Position numbers and translations under genes: made by a program
From: Ralstonia sp. UNC404CL21Col
Lineage (GTDB): Bacteria > Pseudomonadota > Gammaproteobacteria > Burkholderiales > Burkholderiaceae
Direction of reading: 5' to 3'
NCBI RefSeq assembly: GCF_000620465.1
Contig: NZ_JIBE01000004.1
Span: forward strand, 992,001 to 1,056,000
DNA length: 64,000 bases
Notes under the pieces: model-generated
Databases searched by the model: none
Seen by the model: only the letters and a program-made list of their open reading frames with translations
Told to the model about the DNA's origin: nothing
Shown: one piece after another, positions 26,423-34,248 of the stretch
How the letters are laid out: the number at the start of each line of letters is the position of its first letter
Position numbering within the stretch: the stretch's first letter is position 1

Positions 26423-27595
26423 ATGCGCATTGCTTATGTGACCGAAACCTGGCCGCCGGAACTGAACGGCGTGTCGCTCACTGCAGCACGCACCGTGGCG
26501 TTCCTGCAGACGCGCGGGCACGACGTGATGCTCGTGCGTCCGCGCCAAAGCGCCATCGACGCCGGCAAGCCTGCACTTGCGGACGACACGTTGCGCGTGC
26601 CCGGCGTGCCGATTCCGTTGTATCCGGATTTGCGTATGGGCTTGCCCGCACGCCGGCGGTTGCTCCGCGCCTGGAGCACCTACCGGCCCGAGCTGGTGCA
26701 TGTGGCCACCGAAGGGCCGCTCGGCTGGTCTGCCATTCGGGCCGCGCGGCAACTCGGCGTGCCGGTCACGTCAGATTTCAGAACGCGCTTTGACGAGTAC
26801 GGCCGCCACTACGCGTGGGAGGGCGCCGTGACGTTGGTGCGCGCGTATCTCCGCGCCTTTCACAACCGCACTGACCGCACCTTCGTTCCCACGCGCGAAC
26901 TGCAGCGGCAGTTGAGCGACCTCGATTTCGAGCGCCTGACCGTCAGCACGCGCGGCGTCGATGCACACCGCTTTACACCGCAGGCCCGCAGCGATGCCTT
27001 GCGCACGCAGTGGGGCGTCGCGGCCGATACGCCGGTCGTGCTGACGGTCGGGCGTTTGGCGTTGGAAAAGAACCTGGGTGTCGCACTCGATGCGTTTGAT
27101 GCTGTGCGCGAACGCGTGCCGCACGCCCGCCTCGTCATGGTGGGCGATGGTCCGCAGCGCAACGCACTGCGCAGGCGCTGCCCCGATGCCATCTTTGCCG
27201 GCACCCAGCATGGCGAAGCACTGGCAGCGCACTACGCATCTGCGGACCTGTTTCTCTTTCCCAGCCTGACAGAGACCTTCGGCAACGTGGTCGTCGAAGC
27301 CATGGCGAGTGGCTTGCCCGTGGTGGCCTTCGACACCGCTGCGGCGGGCATGCACGTGCGCAGCGCCGAGAACGGCTTGCTCGCGCGCGTTGGTGATGCG
27401 GCGTCCTTTGCGCGGCATGCCGTCACCCTGGCCACGGACGCCGGCTTGCGGCAACGCTTGGGTCAGGCAGCCCGCGCGACGGCGCAGACGCTCGATTGGC
27501 CCCGCGTGCTCGAGCGCTTTGAAGACGCGCTCATCGCCGTGCACGATGCAGCCACCAACGGGGAGGCCTACCATGGCGACCCACGCCTGGCCTGA
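26423..27595 (+). CDS. GT4-family glycosyltransferase
   Basis: 390 residues with a GT-B fold. The N-terminal domain opens MRIAYVTETWPPELNGVSLT. The C-terminal nucleotide-sugar domain has VVLTVGRLALEKNL, MVGDGPQRNAL and the E-x7-E motif region PSLTETFGNVVVEAMASG. It resembles MgtA/PimB-like mannosyl or glucosyl transferases that glycosylate lipids. It starts 7 bp after the previous stop and overlaps the PAP2 gene by 23 bp, so the three genes form one operon. A role in making a glycolipid is inferred from that pairing. Confidence 0.9.
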   Translation: MRIAYVTETWPPELNGVSLTAARTVAFLQTRGHDVMLVRPRQSAIDAGKPALADDTLRVPGVPIPLYPDLRMGLPARRRLLRAWSTYRPELVHVATEGPLGWSAIRAARQLGVPVTSDFRTRFDEYGRHYAWEGAVTLVRAYLRAFHNRTDRTFVPTRELQRQLSDLDFERLTVSTRGVDAHRFTPQARSDALRTQWGVAADTPVVLTVGRLALEKNLGVALDAFDAVRERVPHARLVMVGDGPQRNALRRRCPDAIFAGTQHGEALAAHYASADLFLFPSLTETFGNVVVEAMASGLPVVAFDTAAAGMHVRSAENGLLARVGDAASFARHAVTLATDAGLRQRLGQAARATAQTLDWPRVLERFEDALIAVHDAATNGEAYHGDPRLA

Positions 27596-28109
27596 CTGGA
27601 AGCGCTGGCGCGAGCGTGATCGGCAGCTCGCCGTGGCGCTCAACCATGTAGCGGGCAATGCGTCGGCGATGCGCTTCTATCGCGGTGTCAGCCGCCTTGG
27701 CGACGGCATGCTCTGGTATGCGTTGATGGCGGCGTTGCCCGTGGTGGGCGGTGAAGCGGGCTGGGAATGCGCCAAGCAGATGGGCCTCACGGGGCTGCTC
27801 TCGCTCATCATCTACATCGTGCTCAAGCGCGGCGTGTGCCGTCCGCGACCGTATCTTTCCTGCGAAGAAATCCACCTGTGCGGGCGCGTGCTCGATCAGT
27901 TCAGTTTTCCATCGGGCCACACGCTGCACGCGGTGTCGTTCAGCATCGTGATGGCGGCGTATTACCCCCGCATGGCGCTGGCGCTCGTGCCATTCACGCT
28001 GATGGTCGCCCTTTCTCGCGTCGTGCTCGGCCTGCATTACCCGAGCGACGTGCTCGCGGGCGCCGGCCTTGGGATGCTGATCGGCGGATTGTCGGTGTGG
28101 CTGTTCTAA
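27573..28109 (+). CDS. PAP2-family membrane phosphatase
   Basis: 178 residues, about five membrane helices. The acid-phosphatase signature is complete: KRGVCRPRP (motif 1), PSGHT (motif 2) and SRVVLGLHYPSD (motif 3). It probably dephosphorylates a lipid phosphate such as phosphatidic acid or an undecaprenyl/glycolipid phosphate. A strong GGGAGG precedes the ATG inside the end of the glycosyltransferase gene. It converges with the DUF2334 gene. Confidence 0.92.
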   Translation: MATHAWPDWKRWRERDRQLAVALNHVAGNASAMRFYRGVSRLGDGMLWYALMAALPVVGGEAGWECAKQMGLTGLLSLIIYIVLKRGVCRPRPYLSCEEIHLCGRVLDQFSFPSGHTLHAVSFSIVMAAYYPRMALALVPFTLMVALSRVVLGLHYPSDVLAGAGLGMLIGGLSVWLF

Positions 28110-28118
28110 GGCCCGCGC

Positions 28119-28913
28119 TCAGTACGACGTTTGCGCCTGCCCGGTGACGGTGGTTTCCGGGCCGCCCATCCAGGCCTGCGCCAACACCTGCGCAAAGCCA
28201 TTCTTGGTGACGGGCGTGCGCGTCTCCAGGCATGCCGCAAGCAGCTCCTGCCAATGGCGAATGACATCGGGATGGGCCGCGTCGGCCGGGTGCAATCCCA
28301 GGCGCAGCAGCGGTGCGTCGGCATGCCGCTGTGCCAGCCAGCGCAGGTAATACCGCGACACCAGCCGGCGCGCCGGCGAGCGAACGCTATACGTCAGGCA
28401 CGGCGCCTTGAGCGGGCGGCGCGGGTGCAGCAAGTAGAAGCGCCGCAGCGTGGTCGTGTAGCGCAGTGGCAGCCCGTCGAGCGCTTCCCACGTGGCCGGG
28501 TTCATCAGCCATGCCGGCGCGACAAAGCCATGCAGCGGCCAGCCGTTGGCGGCAAACCACGCGGCACCGGCTTCGATGCGCGCACGCGCCGCTGCCAGCG
28601 GAATCGCAGAGAACTCGCCTTCACCGGCCGTGTAGCGCGTGCGGATCAGTTGGTCGATCAGGCCCCCGGGAGGTTGGTCGTCGAGGTGCGCATAGCCGTG
28701 CAGCACAAGTTCATCGCCCTCGGCCAGGCATTCGCTCATCACGCGGCAAAAGCGCTCGCTGTTGCGGGCGGTCGGGCCGCGATAGAAGTTTGGGATGACC
28801 AGCAGCGATTTGGGTACGCGCGCCACCTCGTCCAATGCGGAGAGCAACACCTTGCACGCAGGCCACGTGGCCGGCGTGACATCGTGCATGGCGAGGATGA
28901 GATAGCGCGACAT
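28119..28913 (-). CDS. DUF2334 polysaccharide-deacetylase-like protein
   Basis: 264 residues with the NodB-like fold of DUF2334. The metal-site candidates are LAMHDVTP (first Asp), LVLHGYAH (His-x3-His) and GFVAPAW; a late His occurs in RLGLHPADA. No signal peptide is seen, so the protein is probably cytoplasmic. It lies 20 bp downstream of a glycosyltransferase gene on the same strand, and the two may act in sequence on a glycolipid or polysaccharide precursor (inference). Confidence 0.85.
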   Translation of the reverse strand: MSRYLILAMHDVTPATWPACKVLLSALDEVARVPKSLLVIPNFYRGPTARNSERFCRVMSECLAEGDELVLHGYAHLDDQPPGGLIDQLIRTRYTAGEGEFSAIPLAAARARIEAGAAWFAANGWPLHGFVAPAWLMNPATWEALDGLPLRYTTTLRRFYLLHPRRPLKAPCLTYSVRSPARRLVSRYYLRWLAQRHADAPLLRLGLHPADAAHPDVIRHWQELLAACLETRTPVTKNGFAQVLAQAWMGGPETTVTGQAQTSY

Positions 28914-28933
28914 GATGGACAGATCGGTGTGGA

Positions 28934-30148
28934 TTACCGGCCGCGCGATGCACGCACGCGTTCGCGTGCCGGCGGGAGAGTTGTTTCAGCGGCGGTGCCA
29001 GTCTGGCGGCCGAGTAGAGCGAGATAGCGTTGCAGCAGTTGCGGCAGCACCGACCGCCAGTCGTATTGCATGGCATGGCGGCGCGCGGCGTGCGCGAGCG
29101 TCACGGGGTCTCGTTGGCGCAGCGCATGGAGCGCCTGTGCAAAATCGTCAGCGACGCAGCGTGGGACGGCATACCCGACGTGCTCGTCCACCAGCTCGCT
29201 CAAGCCTCCGGCCGCACAGGTGACGACCGGCACGCCGCTGGCCATCGCTTCCAGTGCGACGAGGCCGAAAGTCTCCTGATCGCCCGCATGCACGAAGACA
29301 TCGGCACTGGCCATGGCGGCGGCCAGGTGCGCCGCATCACCTTCATAAGCGAGCGCGCGCACGTTCTTGCCGCGCGGAGGTGTCGGGCCCGAGCCGATGG
29401 TGACGAGCACGCTGCCGTCGTCGAGCTTGTCCACCGCGTCGCAGAGTACCTGCAGGTTTTTCTCCGGCGCATAGCGCCCGACGTAGAGCAGCACGCGTGC
29501 ATCGCGCGGCAGGTCGAGCTGTTCGCGCCAGCGCAGCGAGCGCCGTGCGGGGTGGAACAGGCGCGTGTCCACGCCCAGCGGCTGCAGTTCAATGCGCTGC
29601 ACGCCCAGGTCGGCCACCTTCTGCGCGATGTAGCGGCTCGGCACGAAGACCGTATCGAAGTGGGGATACAGCTTGCGGGCATACGCCGCTGCGGCCAGTT
29701 CGGCGGGCGGGCCACCGAGCCGGCGGAAGAAGGCGGGCAGATCGGAGTGATAGAACGCCGCCACGGGCACCTGCAGACGCGCGCCGGCATGGACCGCCGC
29801 CCACGACAACCGGTATGGGTCGCCGGCTTCGATCAGGTCCGGCGATAACGCACACAGTGCACGTACGGCAGGCCCGGTGCGCAGCGGAATGCGATAGCCG
29901 TGCGAGAGCGGCAGCGGCACGCCCGGCACCACGGCGATCTCGTTGCTGGCGTCGTCCGCCGTGCCCGGCACAACGAGCGTGTGCCGCCAGTGCGTGGAGC
30001 GCAGAAAGTCGTGCTTGGACCGCAGGTAGCGTTTGACGCCACCGCTTTCCGCTGCCCAGAACATCGTCACGTCCGCCAGATGCAACGAGGCGGCCGTGGC
30101 ATCGCCGTCGTGGCGATGCGGATAGTGATCGGTGGGCAGCTTGCGCAC
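28934..30148 (-). CDS. GT4-family glycosyltransferase in the rpoN operon
   Basis: About 404 residues if it starts at the GTG at 30148, 6 bp after the rpoN stop; a later ATG (MFWAAESGGVKRYL) is also possible. The donor-binding domain has LLYVGRYAPEKNL, VTIGSGP and DQETFGLVALEAMASG. The N-terminal segment ESGGVKRYLRSK is typical of family-4 transferases. It is co-transcribed with rpoN upstream and with the DUF2334 gene downstream, an unusual partner for a sigma factor. Confidence 0.85.
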   Translation of the reverse strand: MRKLPTDHYPHRHDGDATAASLHLADVTMFWAAESGGVKRYLRSKHDFLRSTHWRHTLVVPGTADDASNEIAVVPGVPLPLSHGYRIPLRTGPAVRALCALSPDLIEAGDPYRLSWAAVHAGARLQVPVAAFYHSDLPAFFRRLGGPPAELAAAAYARKLYPHFDTVFVPSRYIAQKVADLGVQRIELQPLGVDTRLFHPARRSLRWREQLDLPRDARVLLYVGRYAPEKNLQVLCDAVDKLDDGSVLVTIGSGPTPPRGKNVRALAYEGDAAHLAAAMASADVFVHAGDQETFGLVALEAMASGVPVVTCAAGGLSELVDEHVGYAVPRCVADDFAQALHALRQRDPVTLAHAARRHAMQYDWRSVLPQLLQRYLALLGRQTGTAAETTLPPARERVRASRGR

Positions 30149-30153
30149 GGTGG

Positions 30154-31656
30154 TCAGACCTGGCGCCGCATTTCCGCCGGCGCAATGCGCATGAGCCCGC
30201 GATACTTGGCGACGGTGCGTCGCGCAACGATCACGCCCTGCTCGGCCAGCATCTTTGCGAGCGACACATCCGAGAGCGGCGCGTCCGCGTCTTCGGCTTC
30301 GATCATCTCCTTGAGCAGCGCCCGCACCGAAGCCGCCGAGCATGCGCCCCCCGTGTCAGTCGCCAGCTGGCGCGAGAAGAAGTACTTGAATTCGAAGATG
30401 CCGCGCGGCGTGGCCATGTACTTGTTGCCCGTGGCGCGCGAGATGGTCGATTCGTGCAGGCCGAGTTCTTCGGCCACATCACGCAGCACCAGCGGCTTCA
30501 TGGCGACCTCGCCGTATTCGAGGAAGTGCTTCTGGTGCGCGACGATCGCCTCGGCCACGCGCTGGATGGTGGCAAAGCGCTGCTGCGCGTTGCGGATTAG
30601 CCAGCGCGCCTCCTGCAGCTGATGCGCCAGCGGCGTGCGATGGTGGCCGCGCGTCTGCGCAAACAGCTCGGCGTACACCTTGTTGATGCGCGCGCATGGC
30701 GCCACAGCGGGATTCGTGAGTGCAATCCACTTGCCCTTGATCTTGGTGACGATCACGTCCGGCACGATGTAGCCGGCATGTGCCTGCGAGAAGCGCAGCC
30801 CCGGGCGCGGGTCCAGCATGCGGATCAGTGCGCAGGCATCGCGCAGCTCGTCTTCCGTACAGCCCAGCGCACGACGCATCTGCGTGAATTCGCGCTTGGC
30901 CAGACGCGGCAGGTGGCTGCGCACGATGTCCTGTGCGATTTCCTGAATGCGCTCTTCGGCTTCGGTGTCAGCGGGGCGCGCTTCGATCTGCAGGCGCAGA
31001 CATTCGGCAAGGTCGCGCGCGGCCACGCCCGGCGGATCCAGGCTCTGTACGAGCGCCAGCGCAATCTGCATTTCCTTCTCGGTCGGCGGCGGCTCCACCG
31101 GCGCCAGCGGGATCAGTTCGGAAAGCAGCTGGCGCAGGTAACCGTCGTCGTCCAGCGCTTCGATCAGCGTCTGTGCGACCAGGCAGTCGCGCTCAGACAG
31201 GCGATAGCTGCGCAGCTCCTGATGCAGATGCTCGCGCAGGCTCGGCGTGGAGTGCACCCACTCGCCGATGTCGCTGTCTTCACCGTCGCCGTGGTGGGCG
31301 CCGCCGTGGCTGTAGTAGGTGCTGAAGTCGGTAGGAAACTCTTCCGATGCGGCCAGCGTCGCGTCGGTCTCGATGGCGCTGGTGGTGGTTTCCAGCGGGG
31401 CATCGTCGACAGGCGTGTGGTCGGCCGCGGCGCCGTCCAGATCGGCAGAAGTGGCAATGTCGCCGGTGCGTGCGACATCAGGCTGCGCACCTGCTTCTTG
31501 CTCGACTTCTTCCAGGAACGGATTGCTTGCGAGCGCTTCTTGCATTTCCTGCGCAAATTCGGTTGCAGACAACTGCAGCAGCTTGACGGACTGCTGCAGC
31601 CGCGGCGTTAGCGCGAGATGCTGCTTCGCACGCATTTCCAGAGCGGCCTTGACCAT
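30154..31656 (-). CDS. rpoN: RNA polymerase sigma-54 factor (RpoN, likely second copy)
   Basis: 500 residues. Region I is Gln/Leu-rich (QHLALTPRLQQSVKLLQLS). Region II is long and acidic (about 55-120). The core-binding domain and HTH follow, and the C-terminal RpoN box begins ARRTVAKYR. The start at 31656 is set by AAAGGAGG 9 bp upstream. The usual chromosomal neighbours (lptB before, hpf and ptsN after) are absent. Here a glycosyltransferase and a DUF2334 gene follow, so this is probably a replicon-borne paralogue like rpoN2 of Ralstonia. A -24/-12 element lies upstream on its own strand, suggesting autoregulation. Confidence 0.95.
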   Translation of the reverse strand: MVKAALEMRAKQHLALTPRLQQSVKLLQLSATEFAQEMQEALASNPFLEEVEQEAGAQPDVARTGDIATSADLDGAAADHTPVDDAPLETTTSAIETDATLAASEEFPTDFSTYYSHGGAHHGDGEDSDIGEWVHSTPSLREHLHQELRSYRLSERDCLVAQTLIEALDDDGYLRQLLSELIPLAPVEPPPTEKEMQIALALVQSLDPPGVAARDLAECLRLQIEARPADTEAEERIQEIAQDIVRSHLPRLAKREFTQMRRALGCTEDELRDACALIRMLDPRPGLRFSQAHAGYIVPDVIVTKIKGKWIALTNPAVAPCARINKVYAELFAQTRGHHRTPLAHQLQEARWLIRNAQQRFATIQRVAEAIVAHQKHFLEYGEVAMKPLVLRDVAEELGLHESTISRATGNKYMATPRGIFEFKYFFSRQLATDTGGACSAASVRALLKEMIEAEDADAPLSDVSLAKMLAEQGVIVARRTVAKYRGLMRIAPAEMRRQV

Positions 31657-31716
31657 TCGCCTTGCCTCCTTTGGTGAGTGGGCGTCGACATTGCCGTCGA
31701 CAGGTCACCGCATCGA

Positions 31717-31732
31717 TGCAAAGGGTATGCCA
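31717..31732 (-). promoter_or_regulatory. Putative sigma-54 promoter upstream of rpoN
   Basis: The minus strand reads TGGCATACCCTTTGCA (TGGCA and TTGCA intact, GG-N10-GC). Predicted start about 31706, giving a leader of about 50 nt to the rpoN ATG. Confidence 0.62.
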
Positions 31733-31885
31733 TGTCAACAAACCCAGTCGCCACAAGGCTTTACGGGCGGCTGGCACGCCGGTTTCTACATGGTCATGTC
31801 GTTTTTATATGCGCAGTGTTGCCGGCACATGACAGGGCGGGCGTGGGCACGCGCTGCGCCGGCCGGGCCAGATGGGTGGCACCGC

Positions 31886-31901
31886 GGGTACATGCGTTGC
31901 T
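31886..31901 (+). promoter_or_regulatory. Putative sigma-54 promoter of the secreted-protein gene
   Basis: GGGTACATGCGTTGCT: GG, AC and TTGCT match. Predicted start about 31912, 67 nt before the ATG at 31979. A poorer TGGCACG match at 31772 lacks the -12 GC. Confidence 0.5.
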
Positions 31902-31978
31902 GCGGTAGGAGACGGGAGACGCGCCGCAGTGCGCTTCCGTTGCCTTCTTATCGAGCATCACATCCCAGGAGAAACCAC

Positions 31979-32377
31979 ATGCGAACACGTTTCCTGAGCG
32001 CTGCGCTTGTCAGCGCCATCTTCAGCCTTGGTATGGGTACCGCTATCGCCCAGACGACGGCCGCCCCGGTCGACAACCAGGAATCCAGCAACCCGACCAA
32101 GGCCCCGGGCAAGCGCACCGACCCGCCGTCGTCGACGGCCGATCGCACAGCCAATACACCGATGGCCGGCAGCGAAGCGGCACCTGCGGCGGGCGGCAGC
32201 GATACCAGCAAGCCGATGCACAAGAAGCATCGCAGCCACAAGAAGTCCGGGTCTACCGTGCCGGGCGGTACGAACAGCGCGGGCGACATGTCGCACTCGG
32301 GCGTGCAGGCCGGCGGCAATGACGCCGCCACGACGACCGGTAATTCCTACCCCGGCAGTTCCAAGCAAGGTCAGTAA
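31979..32377 (+). CDS. Small exported Ser/Thr/Gly/Lys-rich protein
   Basis: 132 residues. A signal peptide (MRTRFLSAALVSAIFSLGMG, cleavage near AIAQ) is followed by a low-complexity, probably unstructured mature part with a His/Lys cluster (MHKKHRSHKKSG). There is no Cys. AGGAGA lies upstream of the ATG. It is divergent from rpoN, with 322 bp between the starts holding two putative -24/-12 promoters. Function is unknown; periplasmic location is inferred. Confidence 0.72.
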   Translation: MRTRFLSAALVSAIFSLGMGTAIAQTTAAPVDNQESSNPTKAPGKRTDPPSSTADRTANTPMAGSEAAPAAGGSDTSKPMHKKHRSHKKSGSTVPGGTNSAGDMSHSGVQAGGNDAATTTGNSYPGSSKQGQ

Positions 32378-32399
32378 CGTTCAAAGGAAAGGGCTCGCC

Positions 32400-32546
32400 A
32401 TGCCGATGACACTCACCACCGCCGTCCGCACGGGCCCGCGCGCCCGCGCGGAAACCGAACCGACACCGCGCCGGCCCGCACCCGAACCGCAGGAGCGCCG
32501 ACGCCACGAGCATCCCGGCGAGCGCGCGCACGCGCATCCGCGCTAA
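32400..32546 (+). CDS. Possible 48-residue Arg/Pro/His-rich peptide
   Basis: A short frame starting 22 bp after the previous stop with AAAGGAAAGG about 8 bp before its ATG. The product (ending HEHPGERAHAHPR) is highly basic and low-complexity. It has no known family; it may be a real small protein co-transcribed with the exported protein, or chance. Confidence 0.4.
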   Translation: MPMTLTTAVRTGPRARAETEPTPRRPAPEPQERRRHEHPGERAHAHPR

Positions 32547-32606
32547 ACCTCAGCGCGGATGCAGGGGTACGGCGTTACCAGGTTGAGGCTTGGAGAAGCG
32601 CCGCAG

Positions 32607-33710
32607 TCAGGCCGCCATGGCGGCGGCCGCGGTGCTTTGATAGAGGTCGAGACGGTTGTACAGCGTTTTCAGGCTCACGCCGAGCGTCTTGGCGGCTTGG
32701 CGCTTATCGCCATGAAAATGCTCGAGCGTCGCGAGGATCATCGCCCGCTGCGCATCCGCGAGTGTCACGCCCACCGACAGGCTCAGCACACCTTCCTTGA
32801 CCGTCGGGCGCGCCGGGCCGCGTGCTGGTGCGAGCGGCGTGGCCAGCTCGACGGTTTTCTCGCCGAGGATGTAGCCGCGCTGCACGGCGTTGCGCAGTTC
32901 ACGCACATTGCCGGGCCAGGTCTGGCTGCGCAGGGCGGTCAGGGCCTGACGCGAGAACACCTTGTCGGTCTGGTGCGCGGCATTGAACTGGGCGAGAAAA
33001 TGCAGGGCCAGCTCTTCGATGTCGTCGCCGCGATCGCGCAGCGGCGGCACATGCAGCGGCACCACCGCCAAGCGGTACATCAGATCTTCGCGGAAGGCCC
33101 CTTCGCTAACCGCCTCAAGCAGGTTGCGGTTGGTGGCTGCGATGATGCGCGCGCGCGTCTGGATCGGCTCGGTGCCGCCCACCCGCATGAACACGCCGGT
33201 TTCTAGCACGCGTAGCAGCTTGACCTGCATCTCGACCGGCATCTCGGTGATTTCGTCGAGGAAGATCGTGCCGCCGCAGGCGTGTTCGAAGTAACCGATA
33301 TGGCGCTGGGCAGCCCCGGTAAAGCTGCCCTTTTCATGGCCGAACAGTTCCGATTCGATCAGGTTGGGCGAGATGGCGCCGCAGTTCACGGCGATGAAGG
33401 CTTGGTCAGCGCGCGGGCTCATGTCGTGCACCGTGCGCGCGATCAGCTCCTTGCCGGTACCCGATTCGCCCATGATGAGCACGGTGGCAAGCGTGCCGGA
33501 CACCTTGCCGATCTGGTCGTACAGCGCACGCATGACCGGCGAGCGGCCGTAGAGGTGACCGAAATCCGGCTCGGCAACAGGTTGGGCAGGAGGCGTTTCA
33601 ACGTCGGGCGCTACACCCTCTGCGTCGTCAAAGTCGGCCAGGGCAGGGGGATAGCTCAGGCGCCCGGCGGTCACGGCACGTTCGTCGGCGAAGGCTTCGC
33701 TCAAGGACAT
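32607..33710 (-). CDS. Sigma-54 activator without a receiver domain
   Basis: 367 residues. A short variable N-terminus (about 1-50) has no receiver, PAS or GAF domain. The AAA+ domain (about 53-285) has Walker A GESGTGKE, the GSFTGA loop and LDEITEMP, and the Fis-type HTH reads AAKTLGVSLKTLYNRL. It closely resembles the regulator at 34249, so the two look like paralogues. Lacking a sensory domain, it may be constitutively active or controlled by a partner protein. It drives sigma-54 transcription, most likely of genes in this block. Confidence 0.93.
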   Translation of the reverse strand: MSLSEAFADERAVTAGRLSYPPALADFDDAEGVAPDVETPPAQPVAEPDFGHLYGRSPVMRALYDQIGKVSGTLATVLIMGESGTGKELIARTVHDMSPRADQAFIAVNCGAISPNLIESELFGHEKGSFTGAAQRHIGYFEHACGGTIFLDEITEMPVEMQVKLLRVLETGVFMRVGGTEPIQTRARIIAATNRNLLEAVSEGAFREDLMYRLAVVPLHVPPLRDRGDDIEELALHFLAQFNAAHQTDKVFSRQALTALRSQTWPGNVRELRNAVQRGYILGEKTVELATPLAPARGPARPTVKEGVLSLSVGVTLADAQRAMILATLEHFHGDKRQAAKTLGVSLKTLYNRLDLYQSTAAAAMAA

Positions 33711-34150
33711 GGCTCCCTCGTGGTTGATCGCGACGGGGACGTCCTGGCGAGCGGCTGCATCTTCAGCGATGCAGTCTCCGGAAGGCTGGGTACGTCGTCA
33801 TCCCGTCACATTGTGTTGAAAAGTTGAGCCATTATCAGGGCCGCCGAAGCGCGTTGTATGTCGGGCATGCGCTGACGTTTCTTCCATCCTGTCGGCCAAA
33901 CGCTGACAAGAAACGGGCCTGAGAGGCAGATGCCGCGCGGCTTTCACATTTTCATGCGGCGAGAAGTGTCCATTTCGGCCCGAGGGTGGCGCCGCGCCGA
34001 CCATCTCAACTATGCTGACTGCTACGTAGTTCCGGGACGGCCGCTGGAGTGATGTATTCGATCCATTTCTTGCACGTGCGCTTGTAAAAATTACCGACGC
34101 CCCTCTTGCCGACGCGGGTTTTGAAGCGCGATGGCAGAGGTTGTATTGGA

Positions 34151-34166
34151 TGGAATACTTTTTGCA
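34151..34166 (+). promoter_or_regulatory. Putative sigma-54 promoter of the NtrC-type regulator gene
   Basis: TGGAATACTTTTTGCA: TGG and TTGCA intact with correct spacing. Predicted start about 34177, 72 nt before the ATG. The remainder of the 538-bp gap (33711-34248) holds a small hairpin near 33761-33780 and no gene. Confidence 0.52.
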
Positions 34167-34248
34167 CCTGCCGCCGGTTCTGCAGCCAGGCGCACCGTCG
34201 CGCCATGCATGACCGCCGGCAGATGCCGGCTCATCCAACCACATTGAG

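Noticed and set aside
31772-31787. TGGCACGCCGGTTTCT as a sigma-54 promoter
   Set aside because: The -24 half is perfect but the essential -12 GC is TC; the element at 31886 is a better candidate for the same gene.
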